NCBI GenBank assembly: GCA_002339265.1
Contig: DDKG01000308.1
Coordinates: 1-13,933 of the forward strand
DNA length: 13,933 nucleotides
Origin: Massilia sp. UBA2604
GTDB taxonomy: Bacteria > Pseudomonadota > Gammaproteobacteria > Burkholderiales > Burkholderiaceae_D
Direction: 5' to 3'
The position numbers were made by a program, and so were the translations under genes. The notes below the pieces were generated by a model. It saw nothing but the letters and a program-made list of their open reading frames with translations, was not told the DNA's origin and did not search any database. Below are positions 1-6,836 of this stretch, one piece after another (positions within the stretch are counted from its first letter, which is position 1; the number at the start of each line of letters is the position of its first letter).

Positions 1-335
1 TTGACTTCGTTGTCGCGCGCAACCATGCGCAACAGGAACCAGATCTGCTTCTGGCCGCGGTAGTGGCCGCGGATCTCGCGCTTGATGAAGTGATCGGGCA
101 CCTCGTAGCGCAGCCAGTCGCGGGTTCGCCCCATGATCTTGACGTGCTCCTGGCGCAGGCCGATTTCTTCCTCGAGCTCGCGGTACATTGCCTGTTCTGG
201 TGTTTCCCCGTACTTGATACCCCCTTGCGGGAATTGCCATGAGTGCTCGCGCACCCGCTTGCCCCACCAGACCTCGTTGTTAGCGTTCAGCAGGATGATG
301 CCGACGTTGGGCCGAAACCCTTCACGGTCGAGCAT
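1..335 (-). CDS. rppH: RNA pyrophosphohydrolase RppH (NudH), 5' part, truncated by window edge
   Basis: Nudix hydrolase that removes pyrophosphate from the 5' end of triphosphorylated mRNA in the cytoplasm, opening it to RNase E decay. The minus strand reads from ATG at 335-333 as [17 protein letters not shown], the typical RppH N terminus. About 111 residues are visible; the family is usually somewhat longer, so the C terminus lies beyond the left edge. The complete Nudix box is present: the spacing G-x5-E-x7-RE-L-x-EE-x-G-L is met from the GG of the segment [11 protein letters not shown] through RELEEEIGL, about residues 37-59. The start is supported by GAGGTG five bases upstream and by the absence of a better start. 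It is divergent from proS, an arrangement I associate with betaproteobacteria. Identification is firm. Confidence 0.95.
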   Translation of the reverse strand, partial: MLDREGFRPNVGIILLNANNEVWWGKRVREHSWQFPQGGIKYGETPEQAMYRELEEEIGLRQEHVKIMGRTRDWLRYEVPDHFIKREIRGHYRGQKQIWFLLRMVARDNEV

Positions 336-541
336 AAGTGCACCTCGATACTTTCTGCCGGCGGATCGTCCCTTATGTTTTTACCTACAAATTCTGTACG
401 CCCTTGGGGCCCTGGCGCCGTTTGTATGGCGCATGCTGCTGGTTCCGGACCCTGTTTGTAGAAAGATTGGACGCATCAGCCGGCTAATCCTTTAAAATTA
501 GGTCGATTATAACCCTCTCTTTTTAAAAAGAATTCACTGAT
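336..541. promoter_or_regulatory. Divergent rppH/proS intergenic promoter region
   Basis: This 206-base spacer should carry promoters for both divergent genes. On the minus strand a perfect TATAAT lies at 511-506, but no good -35 hexamer sits 16-18 bases upstream of it. On the plus strand the best pair is TTGGAC (467-472) and TTTAAA (491-496), 18 bases apart, which is weak. The AT-rich end also holds a 12-base perfect palindrome, CTTTTTAAAAAG (519-530), and a small inverted repeat CTAAT/ATTAG (484-488 and 497-501). No clear Shine-Dalgarno precedes proS. Promoter assignments are tentative. Confidence 0.35.
341..346 (-). promoter_or_regulatory. Ribosome binding site of rppH
   Basis: GAGGTG on the minus strand, five bases from the ATG at 335-333. 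It supports the chosen rppH start. Confidence 0.7.
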
Positions 542-2263
542 ATGCGCGCCTCACGATTTTTTATTTCAACTCTTAAAGAAGCGCCTTCCGATGCCGAGAT
601 CGTCAGCCACAAGCTGATGATGCGCGCCGGGATGATCAAGCGCCTGGGTTCCGGCATCTATACCTATATGCCGGTCGGGTTGCGCACCATCCGCAAGGTC
701 GAGGCGATCGTTCGTGAAGAAATGAACCGGGCGGGCGCGATCGAACTGCTGATGCCGCTGGTGCAGCCGGCCGAGCTGTGGCAAGAGACGGGCCGCTGGG
801 ACAAGATGGGCGACGAGCTGATGCGCGTCAAGGACCGTCACGGCCGCGATTTCGCGATCCAGCCGACCTCCGAGGAGGTCGTCACCGACGTCGTGCGCAG
901 CGAAATCAAGTCGTACCGCCAGTTGCCGGTCAACTTCTACCATATCCAGACCAAGTTCCGCGACGAGCGTCGTCCGCGCTTCGGCCTGATGCGCGGCCGC
1001 GAATTCACCATGAAGGATGCGTACTCCTTCGACCGCGACCTGGAAGGCATGCAGAAGTCCTACCAGACGATGTTCGACGCCTATACGAAGATCTTCAACC
1101 GCTTCGGCCTGAAGTTCCGCGCGGTGGCGGCTGACAACGGCGCCATCGGCGGCACCGGCTCGCATGAATTCCACGTCATCGCCAGCACCGGCGAAGACGC
1201 GCTGGTGTATTGCCCCGATTCGGATTACGCCGCCAATATGGAAGCGGCCGAAGCCGTCGCCACTGGCACGCGTGGCGCGCCGACCCAGGAGCTGGCCAAG
1301 ACCCCGACCCCGGGCAAGACCAAGTGCGAAAGCGTGGCCGAGCTGCTGGGCCTGCAACTGTCGCAGACCGTCAAGACCATCGCCCTGACCGTCGAGAGCG
1401 AAGAAGGCAAGAAGAGCTTCTGGGTGCTGCTGCTGCGCGGCGACCATGAACTCAACGAGATCAAGGTCTCGAAAGTGGCGGGCCTGAAGGACTTCCGCTT
1501 CTCGACCGAAGCCGAGATCCTCGAGGTGTTCGGCACCGTGCCGGGCTACCTGGGTCCGATCAATACCAAGCTGCCGGTCAACGTCGTGGCCGACCGCACC
1601 GTCGCCAATATGGCCGACTTCGTGTGCGGCGCCAACGAGGCCGACTTCCACTACACGGGCGCCAACTGGGGCCGCGACCTGCCCGAGCCACTTGTCGCCG
1701 ACCTGCGCAACGTGGTCGAGGGCGACGCTTCGCCGGACGGCAAGGGCGTGCTGGCGATCGAGCGCGGCATCGAGGTGGGCCACGTGTTCCAGCTCGGCAC
1801 CGCCTATTCGGAAGCGATGGGCGCGACCTTCCTCGACGAAGGCGGCCGCCCGGCGCCGCTGCAGATGGGCTGCTACGGCATCGGCGTGACCCGCATCCTG
1901 GGCGCGGCGATCGAGCAGAACTTCGACGACAAGGGCATCGTGTGGCCCGATTCCATCGCCCCGTTCGAGCTGGTGCTGTGCCCGATGGGCCTGGACCGCA
2001 GCGAGATGGTGAAGGAAGCCACCGAAAAGCTGTACGCCGATATGCAGGCGGCCGGCATCGACGTCATCGTCGATGACCGCGGCCTGCGTCCGGGCGCGAT
2101 GTTCGCCGACTGGGAACTGATCGGCGTGCCGCACCGCGTCGTGATCGGCGAGCGCGGCCTGAAGGAAGGCAACCTGGAATACCAGGGCCGCCGCGACGAA
2201 GCGGCCAGCGCCGTCGCCGTGGCGGACATGGTCGCCTTCATCAAGGGCAAGCTGGGCAAGTGA
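542..2263 (+). CDS. proS: Proline--tRNA ligase ProS, bacterial type with editing domain
   Basis: Class II aminoacyl-tRNA synthetase that charges tRNA-Pro with proline in the cytoplasm. The 573-residue length is that of the bacterial (ProS type) enzyme. Class II motif 1 lies roughly at residues 50-85. Motif 2 is at about 137-163 ([19 protein letters not shown], then TMKDAYSF). Motif 3 begins at residue 443 ([17 protein letters not shown]). The segment between motifs 2 and 3, about 230-400, is the YbaK-like insertion that hydrolyses mischarged Ala-tRNA-Pro in this family; [14 protein letters not shown] and [13 protein letters not shown] fall there. The C-terminal anticodon-binding domain starts near 470 ([14 protein letters not shown]). 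The ATG at 542 gives the canonical [15 protein letters not shown] start. The stop overlaps the next gene by one base. No defect is visible. Confidence 0.98.
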   Translation: MRASRFFISTLKEAPSDAEIVSHKLMMRAGMIKRLGSGIYTYMPVGLRTIRKVEAIVREEMNRAGAIELLMPLVQPAELWQETGRWDKMGDELMRVKDRHGRDFAIQPTSEEVVTDVVRSEIKSYRQLPVNFYHIQTKFRDERRPRFGLMRGREFTMKDAYSFDRDLEGMQKSYQTMFDAYTKIFNRFGLKFRAVAADNGAIGGTGSHEFHVIASTGEDALVYCPDSDYAANMEAAEAVATGTRGAPTQELAKTPTPGKTKCESVAELLGLQLSQTVKTIALTVESEEGKKSFWVLLLRGDHELNEIKVSKVAGLKDFRFSTEAEILEVFGTVPGYLGPINTKLPVNVVADRTVANMADFVCGANEADFHYTGANWGRDLPEPLVADLRNVVEGDASPDGKGVLAIERGIEVGHVFQLGTAYSEAMGATFLDEGGRPAPLQMGCYGIGVTRILGAAIEQNFDDKGIVWPDSIAPFELVLCPMGLDRSEMVKEATEKLYADMQAAGIDVIVDDRGLRPGAMFADWELIGVPHRVVIGERGLKEGNLEYQGRRDEAASAVAVADMVAFIKGKLGK

Positions 2264-2889
2264 TGCGGATGCGCTTCGCCTCCTGGACCGGGGGCGCCGT
2301 GCTCGCGTGCGCCTTCGGCCTGGGTGGCGGCGAGGCGTTCGCCGGCAACCAGAAGGAAGAAGCGCTGTCGGATTCGGTGCGCCTGGCGCTGGCCAATGCC
2401 ATCGCCGACGCCCGCCCGCCGCGGCCGACCTTCCGCAGCGAGGCGGCGCGCGCGCGCTATCAAAGCTGGCTCGACGCCATGTCGGGCCGGCTCACGAAAC
2501 GCATGCCCGACGTCCAGACCCGCACCGAGTTCCTCGAGACGGTCTGGTACGAATCGACCCGCGCCGGCCTCGATCCGGGACTGGTGCTGGGCCTGATCCA
2601 GGTCGAATCGGCCTACCGCAAGTACGCGATCTCGATCGCCGGCGCGCGCGGCTATATGCAGGTGATGCCGTTCTGGACCAAGGTGATCGGCGACGGCGAC
2701 CGCCGTCGCCTGTTCCACATGCAGACCAATCTGCGCTACGGCTGCGCGATCTTGCGCATGTACATCGACATGGAGCGCGGCGACCTGTATCTGGCGCTGG
2801 GCCGCTATAACGGCAGCCGGGGCAAGCCGAAGTACCCGAACGCGGTGCTGGCGGCGTGGAAGAACTGGGAATTCAAGCACGGCGTCTGA
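2263..2889 (+). CDS. Exported lytic transglycosylase, SLT domain
   Basis: Predicted periplasmic peptidoglycan lytic transglycosylase, which cleaves the MurNAc-GlcNAc bond to form 1,6-anhydromuropeptides. The 208-residue product has an N-terminal signal (residues 1 to about 27, ending AFA before GNQK). A Cys at 16 in VLAC makes lipidation a less likely alternative. The SLT catalytic core is GLIQVESAYRKYAIS with Glu115 the probable catalytic acid, followed by GARGYMQVMPFW and, near the C terminus, RYNGSRGKPKYPNAV. The ATG at 2263 overlaps the proS TGA (TGATG), suggesting translational coupling and co-transcription with proS. A GTG at 2260 and an ATG at 2269 are alternative starts; Shine-Dalgarno evidence is weak for all. 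I know this gene as a common companion of proS in Burkholderiales, but its physiological role is unclear. Confidence 0.88.
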   Translation: MRMRFASWTGGAVLACAFGLGGGEAFAGNQKEEALSDSVRLALANAIADARPPRPTFRSEAARARYQSWLDAMSGRLTKRMPDVQTRTEFLETVWYESTRAGLDPGLVLGLIQVESAYRKYAISIAGARGYMQVMPFWTKVIGDGDRRRLFHMQTNLRYGCAILRMYIDMERGDLYLALGRYNGSRGKPKYPNAVLAAWKNWEFKHGV

Positions 2890-2910
2890 TCTCGGACACG
2901 TCCATCTGCA

Positions 2911-3028
2911 AGTCGTTCCCGCCCTCGCCGGGCGCCTTGGCGGGAACCCAAGTCCTCCAAGTCGCCGGAATCGTCAAACGCAGTTACAACGCCGGCAAGC
3001 TTGGGTGCCCGCCTGCGCGGGAACGACG
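2911..3028. repeat. Degenerate REP-like inverted-repeat cluster upstream of the phosphatase pair
   Basis: The first hairpin has nine-base arms GTTCCCGCC (2915-2923) and GGCGGGAAC (2939-2947), followed by CCAAGTC. The second unit, CTTGGGTGCCCGCC (3000-3013) running into TGCGCGGGAA (3014-3023), is the inverse of GGCGGGAACCCAAG (2939-2952) with one mismatch. Both units match the better-preserved copies at 6012-6122, but in the opposite relative order. There is no T-tract, so this is not a standard intrinsic terminator, although it may shield the proS-operon mRNA 3' end. It is non-coding. Confidence 0.75.
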
Positions 3029-3081
3029 TTCTGGTGGAGGCGGTCATCGGCCCCGTCATCGCGACGCTGCTGTACAAAACC

Positions 3082-3125
3082 CCAACATTTCAGTTCACCA
3101 ACGTGTCATGTTGGCAGTGTAGACT
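3082..3125 (+). promoter_or_regulatory. Possible promoter/operator of the phosphatase operon
   Basis: CCAACAT at 3082-3088 is inverted as ATGTTGG at 3108-3114, and the inner CCAAC at 3098-3102 is inverted with GTTGG at 3110-3114. A weak promoter could be TTCACC (3094-3099) with TGTAGA (3118-3123), 18 bases apart, which would put the inverted repeats over the core promoter as in an operator. No tandem CTGTCAT Pho box is present, only one TGTCAT (3104-3109). All of this is inference from short matches. Confidence 0.3.
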
Positions 3126-3141
3126 TTCCGCTTTCCCAAGC

Positions 3142-3147
3142 AGAGGA
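3142..3147 (+). promoter_or_regulatory. Ribosome binding site of the first phosphatase; decides its start
   Basis: AGAGGA five to six bases before ATG 3152. The reading frame is open upstream to 3005, but that extension runs through the REP-like repeat and would destroy the lipoprotein signal. This site therefore fixes the start at 3152. Confidence 0.65.
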
Positions 3148-3151
3148 CTGC

Positions 3152-4597
3152 ATGCGACCGACCATTCTTGCCTCCGCCGCGCTGCTGGCGGCACTCGCCG
3201 GCTGCGCGACAACGCCGCCAGCGTCCACCCAATCCACCGCCGCCGCGCAAGGCGTCAATGGCGTTGACCACCGCGCGAAGAACGTCATCTTCTTCCTCGG
3301 CGACGGCATGGGCATCAACACCCTGACCGCGGCGCGCATCTTTGCCGCCGGCGAAGACGGCGAGCTGGCGATCGACAAGCTGCCCGAATCGGCCTTCGTG
3401 AAGACCTTCTCGAACAATGCCCAGGTCACCGACAGCGCCGCTTCGATGGCGGCCTACATGACCGGCGTGAAGCACAATAACGGCGTGGTCTCGATGTCCT
3501 TCGGCACCCGCTCGGTCGCACCGGGCAAGGACGCCAATGGCAACAACCTGGTCAGCCGCTGCGAGAATGGCAATCCAGCCGTCACCCTGCTCGAACTGGC
3601 CAAGCGCCGCGGCATGGCGGTCGGCGTGGTCACCAATACCAGCGTCACCGACGCCACCCCGGCCTCGACCTATGCCCACGCCTGCCACCGCAAGCTGGAG
3701 ACCGACATCGCCGCCAGCCTGGTGCCGGGCGGCGCCGGCTACAACGCGGCGCTCGGCAGCAGCGGCCTGGACGTGCTGTTCGGCGGCGGCGCCCAGAACT
3801 TCACGCCGTTCGCGAAGGGCGGCAAGCGCGCCGACAATCGGGATTTGCTGGCAGAGCTGAGCGGCAAAGGATTCCGCGTGGTGAACGACACCGCGCAATT
3901 CGACGCCCTGCAGCCTGGCCAGCCGGCGGTGGGCCTGTTCGCGCCGAACCACATGGACTTCGACGCCACCCGCGATCCGGCGCGCCAGCCGGCCCTGCCG
4001 GCGATGGCTACCAAGGCGATCGAGCTGCTGGCGCCGAACAGGAACGGCTTCTTCCTGATGGTCGAGGGCGGCCTGATCGACCATGCGCTGCACGCCACGC
4101 TGGGAAAACGCGCGCTGCAAGAGACGGTGACCTACAACGCGGCGCTGCAGGCGGCGATCGAGCGCATGGAAGCGCTCGATCCGGGCCTGAAGAACACCCT
4201 GATCGTCGCCACCGCCGACCATGACCACACGCTGATCCTGAACGGCTACGCGGCCCGCACCGGCAAGACCACGCCGACCAATCCCGGCGTGATCGGCCTG
4301 GTGCGCAACGCCGACGGCACCCCCAGCCTGGACGGCAAGGGCCAGCCCTACACCATCATCGGCTTCGGCACCGGCGAGCAGCGCCACGCGGGCGACCGTA
4401 CGGCGCACCTGACCGACGAGATCGTGACGCGCGACGACTACCACCAGGAAGCCGTGGTACACACCCGCACCGGCGCCGAGACCCATGGCGGCAGCGACGT
4501 CTACCTGGGCGCGACGGGCGCCAACGCCGAACTGTTCCGCGGGACCATCGACAACACCCGCGTGTTCAACCTGATCAAGACCGCCGCCGGCCTGTAA
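3152..4597 (+). CDS. Alkaline phosphatase, PhoA family, predicted lipoprotein
   Basis: Metal-dependent phosphomonoesterase expected to release phosphate outside the cytoplasm; 481 residues. The N terminus MRPTILASAALLAALAGC is a lipoprotein signal with lipobox LAGC and lipidated Cys18. Active-site residues, aligned by motif to E. coli PhoA: Asp51 (LGDGMG), nucleophile Ser95 (TDSAAS), Asp167 and Thr169 (TDATPAS, equal to D153/T155), Arg180 (equal to R166), Glu305/Asp310/His314 (EGGLIDHALH, equal to E322/D327/H331), Asp356-His357 (TADHDHT) and His445 (THGGSD, equal to H412). The K328 position is His311. All catalytic residues are present, so the enzyme should be active. It is followed 19 bases later by a paralogue in the same direction, so the two probably form an operon. 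The natural substrate cannot be read from sequence. Confidence 0.93.
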   Translation: MRPTILASAALLAALAGCATTPPASTQSTAAAQGVNGVDHRAKNVIFFLGDGMGINTLTAARIFAAGEDGELAIDKLPESAFVKTFSNNAQVTDSAASMAAYMTGVKHNNGVVSMSFGTRSVAPGKDANGNNLVSRCENGNPAVTLLELAKRRGMAVGVVTNTSVTDATPASTYAHACHRKLETDIAASLVPGGAGYNAALGSSGLDVLFGGGAQNFTPFAKGGKRADNRDLLAELSGKGFRVVNDTAQFDALQPGQPAVGLFAPNHMDFDATRDPARQPALPAMATKAIELLAPNRNGFFLMVEGGLIDHALHATLGKRALQETVTYNAALQAAIERMEALDPGLKNTLIVATADHDHTLILNGYAARTGKTTPTNPGVIGLVRNADGTPSLDGKGQPYTIIGFGTGEQRHAGDRTAHLTDEIVTRDDYHQEAVVHTRTGAETHGGSDVYLGATGANAELFRGTIDNTRVFNLIKTAAGL

Positions 4598-4606
4598 GCC
4601 GCGACC

Positions 4607-4611
4607 AGGAG
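4607..4611 (+). promoter_or_regulatory. Ribosome binding site of the second phosphatase
   Basis: AGGAG five bases before ATG 4617, in the 19-base gap after the first phosphatase stop. It indicates independent initiation within one transcript. Confidence 0.7.
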
Positions 4612-4616
4612 CCACC

Positions 4617-5990
4617 ATGACTTTCAAACGAATTACTCCGCTGCTGCTGGCCGCCTGCTGCGCCGCTGCATTCGCCACCCCGGCCATCGCCCAGCAAAAA
4701 GCGAAGAACATCATCTTCTTCCTGGGCGACGGCATGGGCCCGACCACCATCACCGCAGCCCGCATCTACCGCGGTGGCGAGGACAGTTTGCTGCACTTCG
4801 AGCGCCTGATGGAGCGCACCGCGCGCATCAAGACCTATTCGCTCGACTACCAGACCACCGACAGCGCGCCGTCGATGGGCGCCTACATGACCGGCGTCAA
4901 AATGAACAACGACGTCATCTCGCAGGCCGGCGCGCGGCCGATCGACCCGACCAAGGACGGCGTCGACATGTGCGGCGCCAATAACGGCACGCCGGCCGTG
5001 ACGATCCTGGAACTGGCCAAGGCCCAGGGCAAGGCGACCGGCGCCATCACCACCACCGAACTGACCCACGCCACGCCGGCATCGACTTTCGCGCACACCT
5101 GCAGCCGCGACGCGGTGTACACGATCGCGCAGCAGATCGTGCCCGGCGGCGCCGGCTACAACAAGGCGCTGGGCGACGGCGTGGACGTGCTGATGGGAGG
5201 AGGGCGCAACCACTTCACGCCGCGCGACGCCGCTACCAATCCACGCGGCCGTCCCGACGGGCGCGACCTGATGGCCGAATTCGCCGGCGCCGGCTACTAC
5301 GTGGCCGGCACCCGCGCCGGCATGATGTCGGCCCAGCCAGGCCGCAAGTTCGTGGGCGTCTTTAGCGCCACCAGCCACCTCGATTACTCGTACCAGCGCC
5401 GTCCCGAGCAGCCGACCCTGGCCGAGATGACCGGCAAGGCGATCGACCTGCTGTCGAAGAATCCGAACGGCTTCTTCCTGATGGTCGAAGGCGGCAAGAT
5501 CGACCACGCCCTGCACGACACCCGCGCCAAGCATGCGCTGGAAGAGACGGTGGCGTTCGACGATGCGCTGGCGCTGGCGATCGAGCGCATGCGCGCCATC
5601 GATCCCGGCCTGCAGAACACCCTGATCGTGCTGACCGCCGACCATGACCACACGATGCAGATCAACGGCTATCCGAAGCGCGGCAATCCGATCACCGACA
5701 TCGTGCGCGACTATGCGTCGGGCGAGCCGAAGAAGGATGCGGACGGCAAGACTTTCACGACGCTCGTGTTCGGCAACGGCCCCAACCGCCCGGACGCGCG
5801 CGCCGACGTCGACAGCGTGGTGGCGCAGAGCGATGATTACCATCAGGAAACCGGCGTCCACAAGTCATCGGAAACCCATGGCGGCGGCGACGTCAAACTG
5901 TTTGCGACCGGGGCCGGATCGGCGCCGTTCAAGGGCACGATCGAGAATACCCAGGTGTTTCACTTGATGAAAGCGGCGGCGGGGCTGTAA
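4617..5990 (+). CDS. Alkaline phosphatase, PhoA family, predicted periplasmic paralogue
   Basis: Second PhoA-family phosphomonoesterase, 457 residues, clearly paralogous to the gene before it (shared segments include NGFFLMVEGG and TADHDHT). The signal peptide is residues 1-25 (ending PAIA before QQKAKN). A Cys14 in LAAC lacks a long enough hydrophobic stretch to be a convincing lipobox, so a soluble periplasmic protein is more likely. Catalytic residues: Asp38 (LGDGMG), Ser83 (TDSAPS), Thr153, Arg164, Glu291/Asp296/His300 (EGGKIDHALH), Asp342-His343 and His421 (THGGGD). Unlike its neighbour, the D153-equivalent is His151 (THATPAS), paired with His297 at the K328 position. This resembles the His/His third-metal site of mammalian enzymes. 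It is translated from its own AGGAG site and followed by a REP-like cluster and a bidirectional terminator. Substrate unknown. Confidence 0.93.
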   Translation: MTFKRITPLLLAACCAAAFATPAIAQQKAKNIIFFLGDGMGPTTITAARIYRGGEDSLLHFERLMERTARIKTYSLDYQTTDSAPSMGAYMTGVKMNNDVISQAGARPIDPTKDGVDMCGANNGTPAVTILELAKAQGKATGAITTTELTHATPASTFAHTCSRDAVYTIAQQIVPGGAGYNKALGDGVDVLMGGGRNHFTPRDAATNPRGRPDGRDLMAEFAGAGYYVAGTRAGMMSAQPGRKFVGVFSATSHLDYSYQRRPEQPTLAEMTGKAIDLLSKNPNGFFLMVEGGKIDHALHDTRAKHALEETVAFDDALALAIERMRAIDPGLQNTLIVLTADHDHTMQINGYPKRGNPITDIVRDYASGEPKKDADGKTFTTLVFGNGPNRPDARADVDSVVAQSDDYHQETGVHKSSETHGGGDVKLFATGAGSAPFKGTIENTQVFHLMKAAAGL

Positions 5991-6011
5991 ATGACGTTAA
6001 CTGCTTGCATG

Positions 6012-6122
6012 TGACTTGGATTCCCGCCTGCGCGGGAAGTCATTTCCGCCAGTGGCGGGAATGACGTGCTAATGGCCAGGTACGTATGCATGTCATTCCC
6101 GCGCAGGCGGGAATCCAAGTCA
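6012..6122. repeat. REP-like cluster of three hairpins within a long inverted repeat
   Basis: The outer arms at 6012-6038 and 6096-6122 are perfect 27-base inverted copies containing CTTGGATTCCCGCC. Each arm folds on its own into a seven-base stem with a four-base loop: TTCCCGC/GCGGGAA at 6021-6038 and at 6096-6113. A third smaller hairpin, CCGCC-AGT-GGCGG, sits between them (6046-6058). This matches the general form of extragenic palindromic elements common in proteobacterial genomes. It lies just after the second phosphatase gene and before its terminator, where it could stabilise the mRNA 3' end. Confidence 0.85.
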
Positions 6123-6158
6123 TTTGCCTGACCTACACCATTATTTACAGCTGAATAA

Positions 6159-6190
6159 CAAAAGCCCCGGTTTTGAGACCGGGGCTTTTG
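6159..6190. terminator. Bidirectional rho-independent terminator between the phosphatase operon and the SWIB gene
   Basis: A perfect 13-base stem, CAAAAGCCCCGGT (6159-6171) and ACCGGGGCTTTTG (6178-6190), with a six-base loop. The stem ends in A-runs on one side and T-runs on the other, so a T-tract follows the GC core on both strands. It sits between convergent genes and can end both transcripts. Confidence 0.93.
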
Positions 6191-6223
6191 TTTAAGCGTG
6201 AAGCTTTTGAAATAAGGAGCAGC

Positions 6224-6604
6224 TTATTTCAGGTGATCCGAAATGAGTTTGGTCATTTCGAACATCGAGACTTGTGCCTTGCCGCCGAAAACGGCTTTCA
6301 GCTTGTCGTCGGCATTGATCATGCGGCGATTTGCTGCGTCTTGCAGGTCTTTCGACTTGATGTAATCCCAGACCTTCTTGGTCACTTCGGTGCGTGGCAG
6401 CGGCTTGTCGCCAACGACGGCGGCCAGCGTGGCGGACGGGGTCATGGCTTTCATGAAAGCAGCATTTGGCTTGCGCGCGGCTGCCGGCTTATCGGCCGAC
6501 TTCGCTGCTGGTGCTGCCTTTTTTGCTGCCGGCTTGGCCGCTGCAGCAGGCTTGGCAGCGTCTTTTTTTGCTGGCGCTGCAGTGGTTTTTTTGGCTGTTG
6601 CCAT
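6224..6604 (-). CDS. SWIB/MDM2-domain protein with histone H1-like tail
   Basis: A 126-residue, strongly basic protein of unknown bacterial function. Residues 1 to about 47 form a low-complexity Ala/Lys/Pro tail (MATAKKTTAAPAKK, then repeated AAKPAA-type units) like histone H1 or bacterial H1-like proteins. Residues about 48-126 are a SWIB domain (PNAAFMKAMTPSATLAAVVG through VWDYIKSKDLQDAANRRMI to MFEMTKLISDHLK), the fold otherwise known from eukaryotic SWI/SNF subunits and MDM2. DNA or nucleoid association is inferred from the tail and the domain; it is not shown by the sequence. An upstream ATG at 6628 would add eight residues, but a perfect AGGAGG seven bases before 6604 fixes the shorter start. 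It appears monocistronic, between two terminators. Confidence 0.9.
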   Translation of the reverse strand: MATAKKTTAAPAKKDAAKPAAAAKPAAKKAAPAAKSADKPAAARKPNAAFMKAMTPSATLAAVVGDKPLPRTEVTKKVWDYIKSKDLQDAANRRMINADDKLKAVFGGKAQVSMFEMTKLISDHLK

Positions 6605-6787
6605 CTTCGAGCCTCCTAAAACGAACACGTGGAAAAGTGCGTAATTTATCGCACGCCTATATTGGTAGCGTTTTACAGAACGTGCAAGTCTTTTTCAAAA
6701 CTTTTTCACTCGTAAAACCGGCCAAATGGGCGTTATCGCACACAACAACGCATGAGAACGAAAAAACGCTGACAAGCGGCGTAAAAA
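6605..6787 (-). promoter_or_regulatory. Leader and probable promoter region of the SWIB gene
   Basis: An AT-rich non-coding stretch between the ffh terminator and the SWIB gene. Candidate -35 TTGAAA lies about 16 bases before a GTAAAA-like -10, and GTGCG/CGCAC (6636-6640 and 6649-6653) form a small inverted repeat in the leader. No single promoter stands out. I see no gene here. Confidence 0.3.
6612..6617 (-). promoter_or_regulatory. Strong ribosome binding site of the SWIB gene; decides its start
   Basis: AGGAGG on the minus strand, seven bases before ATG 6604. It lies within the eight-codon extension that the upstream ATG at 6628 would give, so the downstream start is preferred. The perfect match suggests high expression. 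Confidence 0.85.
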
Positions 6788-6816
6788 AACCGCGCAAAGC
6801 GATACTTTGCGCGGTT
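6783..6816 (-). terminator. Rho-independent terminator of ffh
   Basis: On the minus strand, a 12-base perfect stem AACCGCGCAAAG/CTTTGCGCGGTT (6805-6816 with 6788-6799), loop 6800-6804, runs into a seven-T tract (complement of 6783-6789). It lies about 20 bases after the ffh stop codon. Confidence 0.95.
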
Positions 6817-6836
6817 CCTGCCGATCGCGATGCGGA

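Noticed and set aside
566..2134. Long open frame on the minus strand opposite proS (and similar ones opposite the phosphatases, ffh, ypjD and pilS)
   Set aside because: These are typical antisense frames of GC-rich genes. The translations are low-complexity His/Arg/Ala/Gly-rich, show no domain, and the opposite strand encodes a clear conserved protein.
3104..3120. Possible Pho box around TGTCAT
   Set aside because: Only one half-site matches; the second repeat at the 11-base period does not.
3005..3151. Upstream extension of the first phosphatase by 49 residues
   Set aside because: It runs through the REP-like repeat, lacks a ribosome site, and would bury the lipoprotein signal that starts at 3152.
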